Below are positions 26,651-35,376 of a stretch of DNA of 64,000 bases, one piece after another. Within the stretch, counting starts at the first letter, position 1, and every line of letters begins with the position of its first letter. This DNA comes from JACCZX01 sp963710675 (GTDB lineage: Bacteria; Pseudomonadota; Gammaproteobacteria; Burkholderiales; Burkholderiaceae_F). Under the pieces are notes generated by a model. The model saw nothing but the letters and a program-made list of their open reading frames with translations, was not told the DNA's origin and did no database searches. The stretch covers positions 62,001 to 126,000 of the forward strand of contig CAVQBE010000027.1 of assembly GCA_963710675.1 (NCBI GenBank), read 5' to 3'. Both the position numbers and the translations under genes were made by a program.

Positions 26651-26827
26651 TTTAAATCCTCATTCGATCCAAGTGTAAATCCAGTAGTGCAATCTGACCT
26701 TTTCGAGCAGCGCTTGCAAGTATCCGGTTGGATGACTCAAGCGACGGCGAAAAGCCAGCAAATAACGCGCCAGCACTTGAAGATGATCCGGTGGGATGCA
26801 GAATGAATGACCAGCAGCGGGATCGCA

Positions 26828-27358
26828 TCAGGGAAACGGCGATGCATCGCCGGCGCCAAGGGGACGCTGCATGATGACGACATCGACCCATCGGTCGAAC
26901 TTGCGTCCGACTGACGTCAGCACGCCGACATAGGCAAAACCACAAGCACGATGCGCGCCGATCGACGCCGCGTTATGGGAGTCGCCAATTACCGCCAGCA
27001 TCTGCCGCATCCCGAGCGCGGTGCACCCTCGATGATGCCAGTGAGCAATGCCTGACCGATGCCGAGACCGACGGCATCGTGCGCGACATAAACAGAATCT
27101 TCGACAGTGCTCGCGGTACGCCGCACGCGGGCGAAACTCATTGGCATAGGCATACCCGGCAATGCGGCCGTCAGTTTCGGCTACCAGATACGGCAAGCCC
27201 GCCTGCACGATGCCGTGCATGACGCGCCCGCATTTCGGCAACGTCGGCGGCTCGGTCTCGAAAGTGCCGAGACCGGTCGCCACGTGATGCGCGTAGATCG
27301 CTTGAATCGCGGGCAGGTCGTCCTCAACGGCGCGCGCGTATTCGCATCGGATTCGCAC
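26828..27358 (-). CDS. GNAT N-acetyltransferase, phosphinothricin-acetyltransferase-like (frame broken)
   Basis: From the GTG at 27358: EYARAVEDDLPAIQAIYAHH, VATGLGTFETEPPTLP, YLVAETDGRIAGYAYANEFR and PRAAYR. A stretch in shifted frames follows (about 27180-27030), then CTALGMRQMLAVIGDSHNAA, SIGAHRACGFAYVGVLTSVG and RKFDRWVDVVIMQRPLG. The order and the FRPRAAYR, GD-NxxSIxxH and GRKFDRWxDVV blocks match the PAT/bar group, which acetylates phosphinothricin or methionine sulfoximine-like amines with acetyl-CoA. Housekeeping members often have other substrates. In the raw sequence it is continuous in frame with the end of hppA, an artefact of an indel. About 175 residues. Confidence 0.82.
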   Translation of the reverse strand: MRIRCEYARAVEDDLPAIQAIYAHHVATGLGTFETEPPTLPKCGRVMHGIVQAGLPYLVAETDGRIAGYAYANEFRPRAAYREHCRRFCLCRARCRRSRHRSGIAHWHHRGCTALGMRQMLAVIGDSHNAASIGAHRACGFAYVGVLTSVGRKFDRWVDVVIMQRPLGAGDASPFP

Positions 27359-27360
27359 TG

Positions 27361-29527
27361 TTACTTTGCCGGCACGACGATCGGCGCAGGTGCTCGGTGA
27401 CGAAGCCGGCGGAGCGATCTGCGTTGATGGAACAACCGGCGGGTAGCGCCTGTCGATCGGCCTGCCGCCGTACACGCTGGCAATGATCGGCACGATCAGC
27501 AGTGCGACGATGTTGATGATCTTGATCAGCGGGTTGACCGCCGGCCCGGCGGTGTCCTTGTACGGATCGCCCACGGTGTCGCCGGTCACGGCAGCCTTGT
27601 GCGCGTCCGAGCCCTTGCCGCCATGATGGCCTTCTTCGATGTACTTCTTGGCGTTGTCCCACGCGCCACCGCCGGTGGTCATCGAGATGGCGACGAAAAG
27701 TCCGGTGATGATCGTGCCCATTAGCACGCCGCCGAGCGCCGCGGGACCCAGCAACAGTCCGACGAGGATCGGTACCAGTACCGGCAGCAATGACGGAATC
27801 ATCATTTCCTTGATGGCTGATGTCGTCAGCATGTCGACCGCGCGGCTGTAATCAGGCTTGCGCGGTGCCCTCCATGATGCCTTTGATGTCGCGAAACTGT
27901 CGTCGCACTTCCTCGACGACCGCGCCGGCTGCGCGTCCGACCGCTTCCATCGCCATCGCGCCGAACAGAAACGGAATCAACCCGCCGATGAACAGGCCCG
28001 ACGATGACGTTTGGATCGGACAACTCGAACGTGATTTTCAGCCCGGCGGCCGCGAGCCCGCCGGTGTAATCGGCGAACAACACCAGCGCCGCCAGTGCGG
28101 CCGATCCAATCGCGTATCCCTTGGTCACGGCCTTCGTCGTGTTGCCGACGGCATCGAGCGGATCGGTCACATCGCGCACTTCTTTCGGCAAGCCGGCCAT
28201 CTCGGCAATACCGCCCGCGTTATCGGTGATCGGTCCATAGGCGTCGAGCGCGACGATGATGCCGGTCATCGACAGCATCGCGGTTGCGGCCACCGCAATT
28301 CCATACAGACCGGCCAGCCAGTACGAAGTCAAAATAGCGACGCAAATCGCAATCACCGGCCACGCGCACGACTTCATCGAAACCGCTAGTCCGGCGATGA
28401 TGTTGGTTGCGTGTCCGGTCGTTGACGCCTGCGCCACATACTTGACCGGCTTGAATTGCGTGCCGGTGTAGTACTCGGTGATGTAGACCAGCGCTGCGGT
28501 CAGTACCAGCCCGACTACAGCGCACAGATACAAGCTCATCACGGTGACCTTGGACGACACAGCAGTCGCGATCACCGGCCCGAGAATCCATTGCGTGACA
28601 GGCCAGAACAGCACCAGCGAAATCGCGCCGGCGACCAGCAGCCCTCGATAGAGCGCGTTCATGATCTTGCCGCCGGCGCGCGCCTTGACGAACATGCAGC
28701 CGACGATCGACGCCAGGATCGAAACGCCGGAGATGACCAGCGGGTAAACGATGCCTGCATCGCCTGCGCCGCGAAACACGAAGCCGCCGACCAGCATCGT
28801 CGCGATGACCGTCACTGCAAATGTTTCGAACAGGTCCGCTGCCATGCCGGCGCAGTCGCCGACGTTGTCGCCGACGTTATCGGCGATCACCGCCGGGTTG
28901 CGCGGATCATCTTCCGGAATTCCGGCTTCGACCTTTCCCACCAGGTCGGCGCCGACGTCCGCTCCCTTGGTGAAGATTCCTCCGCCCAAGCCGCGCGAAG
29001 ATCGAGATCAGCGATGCGCCGAATGCAAACCCGATCATCGGATGCAGCAGCTCGCGCATCGGTGCTGCGGCATGCGTCGAGCGCAGCACCCAGTAAAAAC
29101 CGGCGACGCCGATCAGTCCGAGGCCGACCACCAGCAGGCCCGTGATCGCACCGCCACGGAAAGCGACATTCAACGCCGGGTTCAGGCCGAGCGTCGCCGC
29201 TTGCGCGGTGCGCACATTCGCGCGCACCGACACGTTCATGCCGACATAGCCCGCGGCGCCCGACAGCACGGCACCGAGCACGAACCCGATCGCGGTCCAG
29301 ATGCCGAGCTGCGGCACGATCGCGATGATGATCGCGAGTACCACGCCAACGATCGCAATGGTTCGGTATTGCCGGTTCAAATACGCCTGCGCGCCTTGTT
29401 GTATCGCGGCCGCGATCTCCTGCATTCGAGCATTGCCCGCGGGCTGCTTCAGAATCCACGAAATGGACCACACGCCGAAGACCACCGCCGCGAGGCCGCA
29501 GGCTAGCGCGAGTGCCAAACCAGACAT
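27361..29527 (-). CDS. hppA: Membrane-bound proton-translocating pyrophosphatase (frame broken)
   Basis: HppA couples pyrophosphate hydrolysis to proton pumping across the inner membrane. From the ATG at 29527 come MSGLALALACGLAAVVFGVW, AIQQGAQAYLNRQYRTIAIV and FRGGAITGLLVVGLGLIGVA. After a frame change near 28990: GGIFTKGADVGADLVGKVEA, then GIPEDDPRNPAVIADNVGDN (the pyrophosphate/Mg site) and VTDPLDAVGNTTKAVTKGYA. The Lys in GNTTKAVTKG marks the K+-independent type. After a second change near 28010 the last third lies in a third frame: ALGGVLMGTIITGLFVAISM, and DAHKAAVTGDTVGDPYKDTA. The exact C-terminus is uncertain; an indel near 27400 would give a stop at 27361. Confidence 0.92.
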
Positions 29528-29558
29528 GCTGTTCTCCTTGCTTGAATTGTTAGAACCG

Positions 29559-30228
29559 TTACTTCAAACTCGACGAATCCAGCGCGGCTCGATACGCGCT
29601 GCTTGATCTCGTCGACGCTTCCTACTCCGGAAATGCGGCGGTACTTGGGCGCCTCAACGTCGCCGCTCGCCGCCAGGTCTGAGTAGTATTTGACCAGCGC
29701 GCTGGTTTGGTCGCGGTACACAGCAAGCCGCTTGCGCACCGTGTCTTCCTTGTCGTCGTCGCGCTGGATCAACGGCTCTCCGGTCACATCATCCTTTCCT
29801 TCGACCTTCGGCGGATTGAATTTCACGTGATACACGCGCCCACTTGGCATATGCACCCTGCGGCCGCTCATGCGCTCGATGATGTCGCCTTGCGGAACGT
29901 CGATCTCAAGCACGTAATCCAGCTTGACGTTGGCTTGCCTCATCGCCTCTGCCTGCGGGATCGTGCGTGGAAAACCGTCGAACAGATACCCGGTTGCCGT
30001 GTCCGGCGCCTTCAGGCGCTCCTTGACCAGCCCGATAATGATCGGGTCGGACACCAGGGCACCGGTATCCATCACTTTCTTGGCTGCGACGCCCAGCGGC
30101 GTGCCGGCGACGATCGCAGCGCGCAACATGTCTCCGGTAGAGATCTGTGGAATTTTGTAACGCTCCGTGATGAATGCGGCTTGCGTGCCTTTGCCCGCAC
30201 CTGGCGGGCCCAGCAGTATTAGTCGCAT
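29559..30228 (-). CDS. adk: Adenylate kinase (C-terminal frameshift likely)
   Basis: Starts at 30228: MRLILLGPPGAGKGTQAAFI with the P-loop GPPGAGKGT at residues 7-15, then STGDMLRAAIVAGTPLG, YLFDGFPRTIPQAEAM, and a long LID with GRVYHVKFNPPKVEGKDDVT that lacks zinc cysteines. The read frame runs on to 29503 and would overlap the hppA start. Shifting one base near 29600 gives the tail AYRAALDSSSLK and a stop at 29559, close to the usual 218 residues, so I prefer that end. It balances AMP, ADP and ATP. It follows the binding-protein gene and precedes hppA on the same strand. Confidence 0.93.
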
Positions 30229-30315
30229 CTTCGTTCCCCGACTTCTCTTGTAGTTATATGCGACTGCTGCGCTCTTGATAAGCAGCGCGCGAGTTTACCC
30301 AAATGAGCTGACGCA

Positions 30316-30340
30316 ACGAAAAGGGCCGGCGAACCGGCCC
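30316..30340 (-). terminator. Rho-independent terminator of the binding-protein gene
   Basis: On the minus strand GGGCCGG-TTCG-CCGGCCC is a perfect 7-bp stem with a stable TTCG loop, followed by TTTT. It lies just after the probable stop at 30359. Confidence 0.75.
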
Positions 30341-30358
30341 ATTGTCGCGCGGGGGAAT

Positions 30359-31956
30359 TTATCTCGTTGCTGCCGATCGTCACCGATCTCCATATTCAGC
30401 ACGTTATCTGGCCGGTGCACGACCGTCACGTTGCTGCGCATTGCCCACGGGAATCATCTGACGGTGCAGCGGAACATGATGCACTTGCGCGTTGTGCTCG
30501 GCGATCGCCTGCCGGATCATGTCACGCCGCTTTTCCGGATTGGGTTCGACTGCCGCGCTGTCGATCAGCGCGTCGAGCTTCGGATTGACATACCGGCCAT
30601 AGTTGAAAGAGCCATTGCCGCTCTTGTCGTCCTTGGAGCGCAGCACCGGCGACAGCATGGTCTGCGCGTCGGTAATCGCACCGCCCCAGCCGAGCATGTA
30701 CATGCTGGTGTCGTATTTCTCGAGCTTCGGGAAATACGTGGCCCGCGGCTGCGTGTTGACCTTGGTGTTGATGCCAACCTTCGCCAGCATCGACGCCACT
30801 GCAATGCAAATTTCCTCGTCGTTCACATAGCGGTTGTTCGGGCAGTCAAGCGTGACTTCGAAGCCGTTTGCATACCCCGCCTCCGCGAGCAGCTGCTTCG
30901 AACGGTTGACGTCGTACGCAAGCCGCTTTTCAGCATCAGGATTCGACGCATTGATCGACGGCGTAATGCCGCCGGTGGGCAGTGCACGAGCCGCGCATGA
31001 TCCGCGACTTGATCGCTTCGATATCGATCGCGTGATAGACGGCCTGCCGCACCCGAACGTCTTTGAACGGATTCTTTCCTTTGACGTTTGAGTAGAGCAA
31101 CTCGTCGCGGGTTTGATCGAACCCGAAGAAAATGACGCGGTTTTCGGGCCCGCGCGCAATCTTCGTTCCCTTGTTCTCTTCGATCCGGCGGACATCCTGC
31201 GGCGGCGGATCGAGGACGAAATCAACCTGACCTGACAGCAAGGCGGCCGTGCGCGTCGCATCGGCGCTCACTTGCGTGTAAACCACCTCGTCGACATTTC
31301 CCGGAGCACGGCCGTCTTTGATGCCCCACCAATTCGGGTTGCGCCTGAGCACGGTCTTGATACCGGGCTCGCGACTAACCAGGATCCACGCGCCCGTACC
31401 GTTGGCATTGCGTGACGCAAATGTTTCTTCCTTCGCCTTGAAATCGAGCGGCCGCTCAACTTTGTTCTTGATTGCCCACGCCTTGCTCATGATGTAGATC
31501 AAGGTGGCATGCTCGAGCGTGATCGGGTTGGGCTTGTCCTGCACGAACTCGACAGTGAAGTCGTCGATTTTGCGAGGCTTGCCGACGGGAATCGCATATT
31601 GGCGCAACTGCGAGTTCGGATGGCTGGCGCGCTCATACGAGAAAACGATGTCGTCGGCGGTAAACGGCGAGCCATCGTGAAACTTGCACGCCCTGCCGCA
31701 ATGTGAACCGCCACGTGGTCGGGTTGACTTGCTGCCAGCTCGTAGCCAGCCCCGGCACCAGCTTCAAGGTGTTATCTCGCATTACCAGCGTGTCATGCAC
31801 CGATTGCGAGAACATGTTGGTCAATCCTTCGTTCTGCGAGAACGGATCTGCCGTCTGCGGATCACCTTGTGACGCCCAGCGCAGCGTTTTGGCGTCGGCC
31901 CCGGTGCTCACAAACACGGCAACTGCAGCGCAGATTGCGAGACAACGCTTGAACAT
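30359..31956 (-). CDS. Peptide/nickel-type ABC transporter substrate-binding protein, SBP family 5 (frame broken)
   Basis: Starts MFKRCLAICAAVAVFVSTGA (signal peptide, mature start near DAKTLRWASQGDPQT). Family-5 hallmarks appear in three frames: LTNMFSQSVHDTLVMRD, TWRFTLRQGV, then KEETFASRNANGTGAWILVS, VRQAVYHAIDIEAIKSRIMR, AYDVNRSKQLLAEAGYANGF and LEKYDTSMYMLGWGGAITDA. Frame changes lie near 31690, 30985 and 30440. The true C-terminus is hidden; the stop at 30359 lies directly before a terminator. It binds oligopeptides, dipeptides or similar solutes in the periplasm. No permease or ATPase genes are adjacent, so it may serve a transporter encoded elsewhere. Confidence 0.87.
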
Positions 31957-31996
31957 GAAGCCTCCCAGCGGAATCTAGAAACGACAGCGGCTGAGT

Positions 31997-32756
31997 TTAG
32001 TCCCGGAACATTGCCCGGACGCGCTGCAAGTCATCCGGCGTATCCACTCCCGGCGGTAACGCTGAGCCGAGTTGCAGCACTGCAATACCGATACCTTGCG
32101 CCAGCGCTCTCAGCTGCTCCAGTTTTTCATGCTCTTCGATGGCCGATCGGGGCAGCGTTGGAAAGCGCGCCAAGAAGGCAGCGCGATAGGCATACAGGCC
32201 GACGTGACGCAATGCAGGGAGTCCGGCAGGCAATAAGCTGCGGCTCGCGCCGAATGCATCGCGCGACCATGGAATCGGGGCGCGTGAAAACATCAGCGCG
32301 CGTGATTCAACGTCGACGACCACCTTGACGACGTCGGGACTGAAGAACTCTGTGGCGTCGGCAATTGAATGCGCTGCAGTGGCAATCTCGCAGTTCGCCC
32401 TCGAATGCAGCAAGTGCGCGACGTCGCGCACGACCTCGGGCGGCAATAGCGGCTCGTCGCCCTGCACATTGACGACGATCGTCCGTGGATCGAGCGACAG
32501 CAAGCGCGCGGCCTCGCCCAGCCGGTCGGTGCCGCTCTGATGCGCCTTCGATGTCAGCATGGCATCGACGCCGTGGGCGCTGCACGCATGTGACGATTTC
32601 GTCATCGTCGGCGGCCACGATGACCCGCGCAGCTCCGCTTTTTTTCGCATTGCGTGCCACTCGAACCACCATCGGCACACCACCCAGATCAACCAGCGGC
32701 TTGTTCGGCAGCCGCGTCGAAGCCAGCCGCGCCGGCACGATGACAACAAATTCCAC
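31997..32756 (-). CDS. kdsB: 3-deoxy-manno-octulosonate cytidylyltransferase (frameshifted)
   Basis: KdsB activates Kdo as CMP-Kdo for lipopolysaccharide. The GTG at 32756 gives MEFVVIVPARLASTRLPNKP with the nucleotide-binding motif ARLxSTRLPxKPL, then GGVPMVVRVARNAKKSGAAR. An indel near 32580 shifts the frame; after it come DAMLTSKAHQSGTDRLGEAA, TIVVNVQGDEPLLPPEVVRD, SRAPIPWSRDA and HVGLYAYRAAFLARFPTLPR, with the end at 31997. Total about 252 residues, the normal size. It is next to ycaR and lpxK, all in lipopolysaccharide or RNA modification support, in the standard exbBD-lpxK-ycaR-kdsB-adk order. Confidence 0.94.
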
Positions 32757-32764
32757 TAGTGAGC

Positions 32765-32947
32765 CTATCGGCCAAGTTCGGCGGGCTCGACTTTGCGCGC
32801 GTCGGATTCGAGCATCACCGGGATGCCATCGCGAATCGGGTAAGCCAACGCGTCGGCCCTGCATATCAGCTCTTGGGCCGCCTTCCGATATTCGAGAAGT
32901 CCCTTGCAGATCGGGCACACGAGGATGTCAAGCAGGCGATGGTCCAT
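32765..32947 (-). CDS. Trm112/YcaR family protein
   Basis: 60 residues: MDHRLLDILVCPICKGLLEY with a CPxCK zinc-ribbon half-site, then ELICRADALAYPIRDGIPVM, the typical YcaR pattern. Bacterial YcaR-type proteins sit between lpxK and kdsB, as here. Trm112 relatives activate methyltransferases in eukaryotes and archaea; the role of the bacterial short form is not settled. Its start overlaps the end of lpxK by 20 bases and kdsB follows after a few bases, so all three are translationally linked. The frame is intact. Confidence 0.93.
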   Translation of the reverse strand: MDHRLLDILVCPICKGLLEYRKAAQELICRADALAYPIRDGIPVMLESDARKVEPAELGR

Positions 32948-34010
32948 CAGCGTTTCCTCGCGTTCCTTTCGCAGATATCCGCGCGATAACGGCTTCGATC
33001 AGCGCCGGATCGAGTTCGGTCAGCAGCGGCACAACCCATAATCGCGAATCACTCGCCAGCGATGAATTGTCGGCGCATTTTACGGCGTCCTTTTCGGTGA
33101 CAAGGATGCGGTCCGCGACACACTCAACAAAAGGGTTTGTTCGATAGTCAAAGTGGTCGGCCAGTGGCAGGGTGTCGATAACGAGACCAGCCGCGCGCAA
33201 CATCGCAAAGAAGCGCTCAGGCGAACCGATGCCGGCCGCTGCCGTTAGGCGCCACCCATAAGACCGCTGTTCGGCGGCAAGCGACGACAAGTCGATTCGG
33301 AGCCTCGGGTCGTGCAGTGCGAATGCATTGATCACGCCGGTGCGCATTCGATAACGCGGCGCCGCGGCTGGGACGTCGGGGACGTCTTCCGCAATCCCAT
33401 TGAGCACGATTGCATCGACCTGATCGAGCCGGCTGCGGGGCTCGCGCAACGGCCCTGCGGGAAGCATCCAGCCATTACCCACACCGCGATGGTTAATCAC
33501 CGCGATTTCGACATCGCGCGCCAGCCGCAGATGTTGCAGGCCGTCGTCGGCGACGATCACATCGCACTCCGGGTGCACCTTGCGCAACAACCGTGCGGCC
33601 TCGACGCGCCGCCTCGAGATCGCCAGCGGCGCTGCCGTGGCACGCACGATTAGCAAGGGTTCATCGCCGACCCGCCGCGCCGCGTCTTCCGTCTTTACCA
33701 GCCGCGGCCCGGTGTCCAGGGCGCCGTAACCGCGCGAGACGATGCCTGGGTGCCAGCCAAGCGCAGTCAGTGCGCGCACCAACTCGACGGTCAGCGGCGT
33801 CTTCCCGGTCCCACCGACATATACGTTGCCGACGACGACTACCGGGACGTCTAAACGTATAGCGCGGCGAAACTGCAGTTCATACAGTGCAACTCGACAC
33901 CGATAAATCAGGTAGTGGAGAGCCGACAGGGGCGAGAGCAGCCATGCGACAGCGCCGCGTCGTTGCCACATTTCGACGATGGCGAGCTGTAGCCGGGTGC
34001 GCAGCAGCAC
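32928..34010 (-). CDS. lpxK: Tetraacyldisaccharide 4'-kinase
   Basis: 360 residues. An N-terminal membrane-associated segment (WLLSPLSALHYLIYRCRVAL) is followed by the Walker A of LpxK in VVVVGNVYVGGTGKTPLTVE (residues 56-75), HPGIVSRGYGA, the DEPLLIVRATAAPLAISRRR segment, VIVADDGLQHLRLARDVEI (Walker B region with DDGLQ) and GWMLPAGPLREPRSRL. LpxK adds the 4'-phosphate of lipid A at the inner-membrane surface. The start at 34010 (MLLRTRLQ) gives the family-length N-terminus. It lies 34 bp after exbD in the same direction. Intact, as are all genes from here to lspA. Confidence 0.95.
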   Translation of the reverse strand: MLLRTRLQLAIVEMWQRRGAVAWLLSPLSALHYLIYRCRVALYELQFRRAIRLDVPVVVVGNVYVGGTGKTPLTVELVRALTALGWHPGIVSRGYGALDTGPRLVKTEDAARRVGDEPLLIVRATAAPLAISRRRVEAARLLRKVHPECDVIVADDGLQHLRLARDVEIAVINHRGVGNGWMLPAGPLREPRSRLDQVDAIVLNGIAEDVPDVPAAAPRYRMRTGVINAFALHDPRLRIDLSSLAAEQRSYGWRLTAAAGIGSPERFFAMLRAAGLVIDTLPLADHFDYRTNPFVECVADRILVTEKDAVKCADNSSLASDSRLWVVPLLTELDPALIEAVIARISAKGTRGNADGPSPA

Positions 34011-34043
34011 GGCGATTGCTGGGCGAAATAGCGGCGGCAGCGC

Positions 34044-34466
34044 TTACTTGCTGGCGTCGGTGCGCTGGGTTGCAAAGCTGATTCGCACGATGCCCGCTAG
34101 ACGCGCAGCTTCCATCACACCGATGACCGCCTGGTGCGGGGCCTGGGCGTCCGCATTAATGATCAGCATCACCGTGTCGGCGCCTTTACCCGCGGCGCGG
34201 AGCGCATCGGCGAAGGCGCGGACGTCGTTGGATGCGAGCAGCTGCCGCTCGATCGCATAGCGACCGTCCGCGGTGACTGCGACGTTGATTTCATTCGGCT
34301 GTACGGTGGGCTGCGTCGCATCGGCCGAAGGCAGTGTGATTTGCAGTTCCGCAAAGCGCGAATACGTGGTGCTGACGGCAAGAAATATCAGCACGATCAG
34401 AAGAACATCGATCAATGGGATCAGATTGAGCTCCGGCTCCTCGTCCAACGCACGGCGAAACCGCAT
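34044..34466 (-). CDS. ExbD/TolR-family biopolymer transport protein (second pair)
   Basis: 140 residues: MRFRRALDEEPELNLIPLID, then VLLIVLIFLAVSTTYSRF as the single N-terminal membrane helix with the functional Asp in LIPLIDVLL, followed by a periplasmic domain (VTADGRYAIERQLLASNDV, MLIINADAQAPHQAVIGVM). Partner of the ExbB before it; the genes overlap as TAATG, so translation is coupled. In betaproteobacteria this pair regularly precedes lpxK, and its cargo is not known with certainty. Distinct in sequence from the ExbD at 8.4 kb. Confidence 0.92.
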   Translation of the reverse strand: MRFRRALDEEPELNLIPLIDVLLIVLIFLAVSTTYSRFAELQITLPSADATQPTVQPNEINVAVTADGRYAIERQLLASNDVRAFADALRAAGKGADTVMLIINADAQAPHQAVIGVMEAARLAGIVRISFATQRTDASK

Positions 34467-35089
34467 TAGCTGCGCTCCCCTCGCTCCGGTCGCGTTGCGG
34501 CGAACACGGTTTCGAGCAGCCGTTCGGCCTGCTCTTCCATATCGACGAGGTAATCATCGACCAGGCGCTTGAAGTAGCGATAAGCGAGTACGGCCGGCAC
34601 GGCCACGATAATTCCCAGCGCCGTGCAGTAAAGCGCCACGGATATGCCGCGAGCAAGGTCCTGCGGGTTGGATCCCGCCTGCTGAGACGCGAAAATGTCG
34701 ATCATGCCGACAACGGTACCCAACAAACCCAGTAGCGGTGCGATCGAGCCGATCGAGCCCAACAACGTCAGATTCTTGGTGAGCCGATTGGCAACGACGG
34801 CGCCGGCTGCCTCGATTTGCTGCATCGCCCCTTCACGACTGGTGCGATCGTTGCGCAACCCGGCCGCCAGCACCCGCCCTAACGGCGAATTGGCCTCGAG
34901 CTTTGCAATCACATCCGGCATGATCTGACGCTTTTTCCAGATGCCGAGCACATCGTTGAGCAGCGTTGCCGGCACAATCTTTCTGCGCTGCAGGGCTATT
35001 GCTCGTTCGATGATTAGCGCCAGTGCAAGAATTGACGCAAGGATGAGGGGCCAGATGGGCCAGCCAAGTTCAGCGATGATTGCAAACAA
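34466..35089 (-). CDS. ExbB/TolQ-family biopolymer transport protein (second pair)
   Basis: 207 residues with three membrane helices: WPIWPLILASILALALIIER near the N-terminus and, after a cytosolic loop, GSIAPLLGLLGTVVGMIDIF and ALYCTALGIIVAVPAVLAYR. The conserved TxxGLLGTVxGM and TxxGIIVAIPA motifs are present. It works as a proton channel with the ExbD that follows. It starts the exbB-exbD-lpxK-ycaR-kdsB run. Upstream is a 287-bp divergent region shared with xseA that contains a perfect palindrome at 35161-35177. The frame is intact. Confidence 0.93.
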   Translation of the reverse strand: MFAIIAELGWPIWPLILASILALALIIERAIALQRRKIVPATLLNDVLGIWKKRQIMPDVIAKLEANSPLGRVLAAGLRNDRTSREGAMQQIEAAGAVVANRLTKNLTLLGSIGSIAPLLGLLGTVVGMIDIFASQQAGSNPQDLARGISVALYCTALGIIVAVPAVLAYRYFKRLVDDYLVDMEEQAERLLETVFAATRPERGERS

Positions 35090-35160
35090 CGGGAATCCTT
35101 TGCGGTGTGGGCTGCTGCGCGAGCGCGCACTGTAGAGATGCCCGCGGTGCGCAGCAAGTT

Positions 35161-35177
35161 TCCACAGTTACTGTGGA
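35161..35177. promoter_or_regulatory. Perfect palindrome in the exbB/xseA divergent region
   Basis: TCCACAG-TTA-CTGTGGA is a perfect 7-bp inverted repeat with a 3-base centre, 72 bp upstream of the exbB start. The right arm continues TGTGGACAA, one base from the DnaA-box consensus on the reverse strand, and the left arm begins TTTCCACA. It could be an operator for a dimeric repressor or a pair of weak DnaA sites; neither is proven. Confidence 0.4.
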
Positions 35178-35376
35178 CAAGTATGTGAAGAAGTAGTGGC
35201 CGATGGCCCTAAGCCTTTGTTGCAATTTGGTTTGTACAGCTTGCACAGAGCTTAGGCAGCGTTGAAAGTCGAAGAATTTCAATACGTTAACTTAAGCATG
35301 CACGGTACAAGGCTCACGCATCAGCGCGATCCGCAATTTGCCTTGATGTGTGGACAGGTTCCGCTCGGAAACCCGC

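Noticed and set aside
26828..27832. A continuous open frame joining the C-terminus of HppA to a GNAT acetyltransferase, as if a fusion protein.
   Set aside because: The linking stretch is low-complexity, a GTG start with correct family N-terminus lies inside, and one base shift gives a stop two bases before it. Other indels surround it, so the fusion is an artefact.
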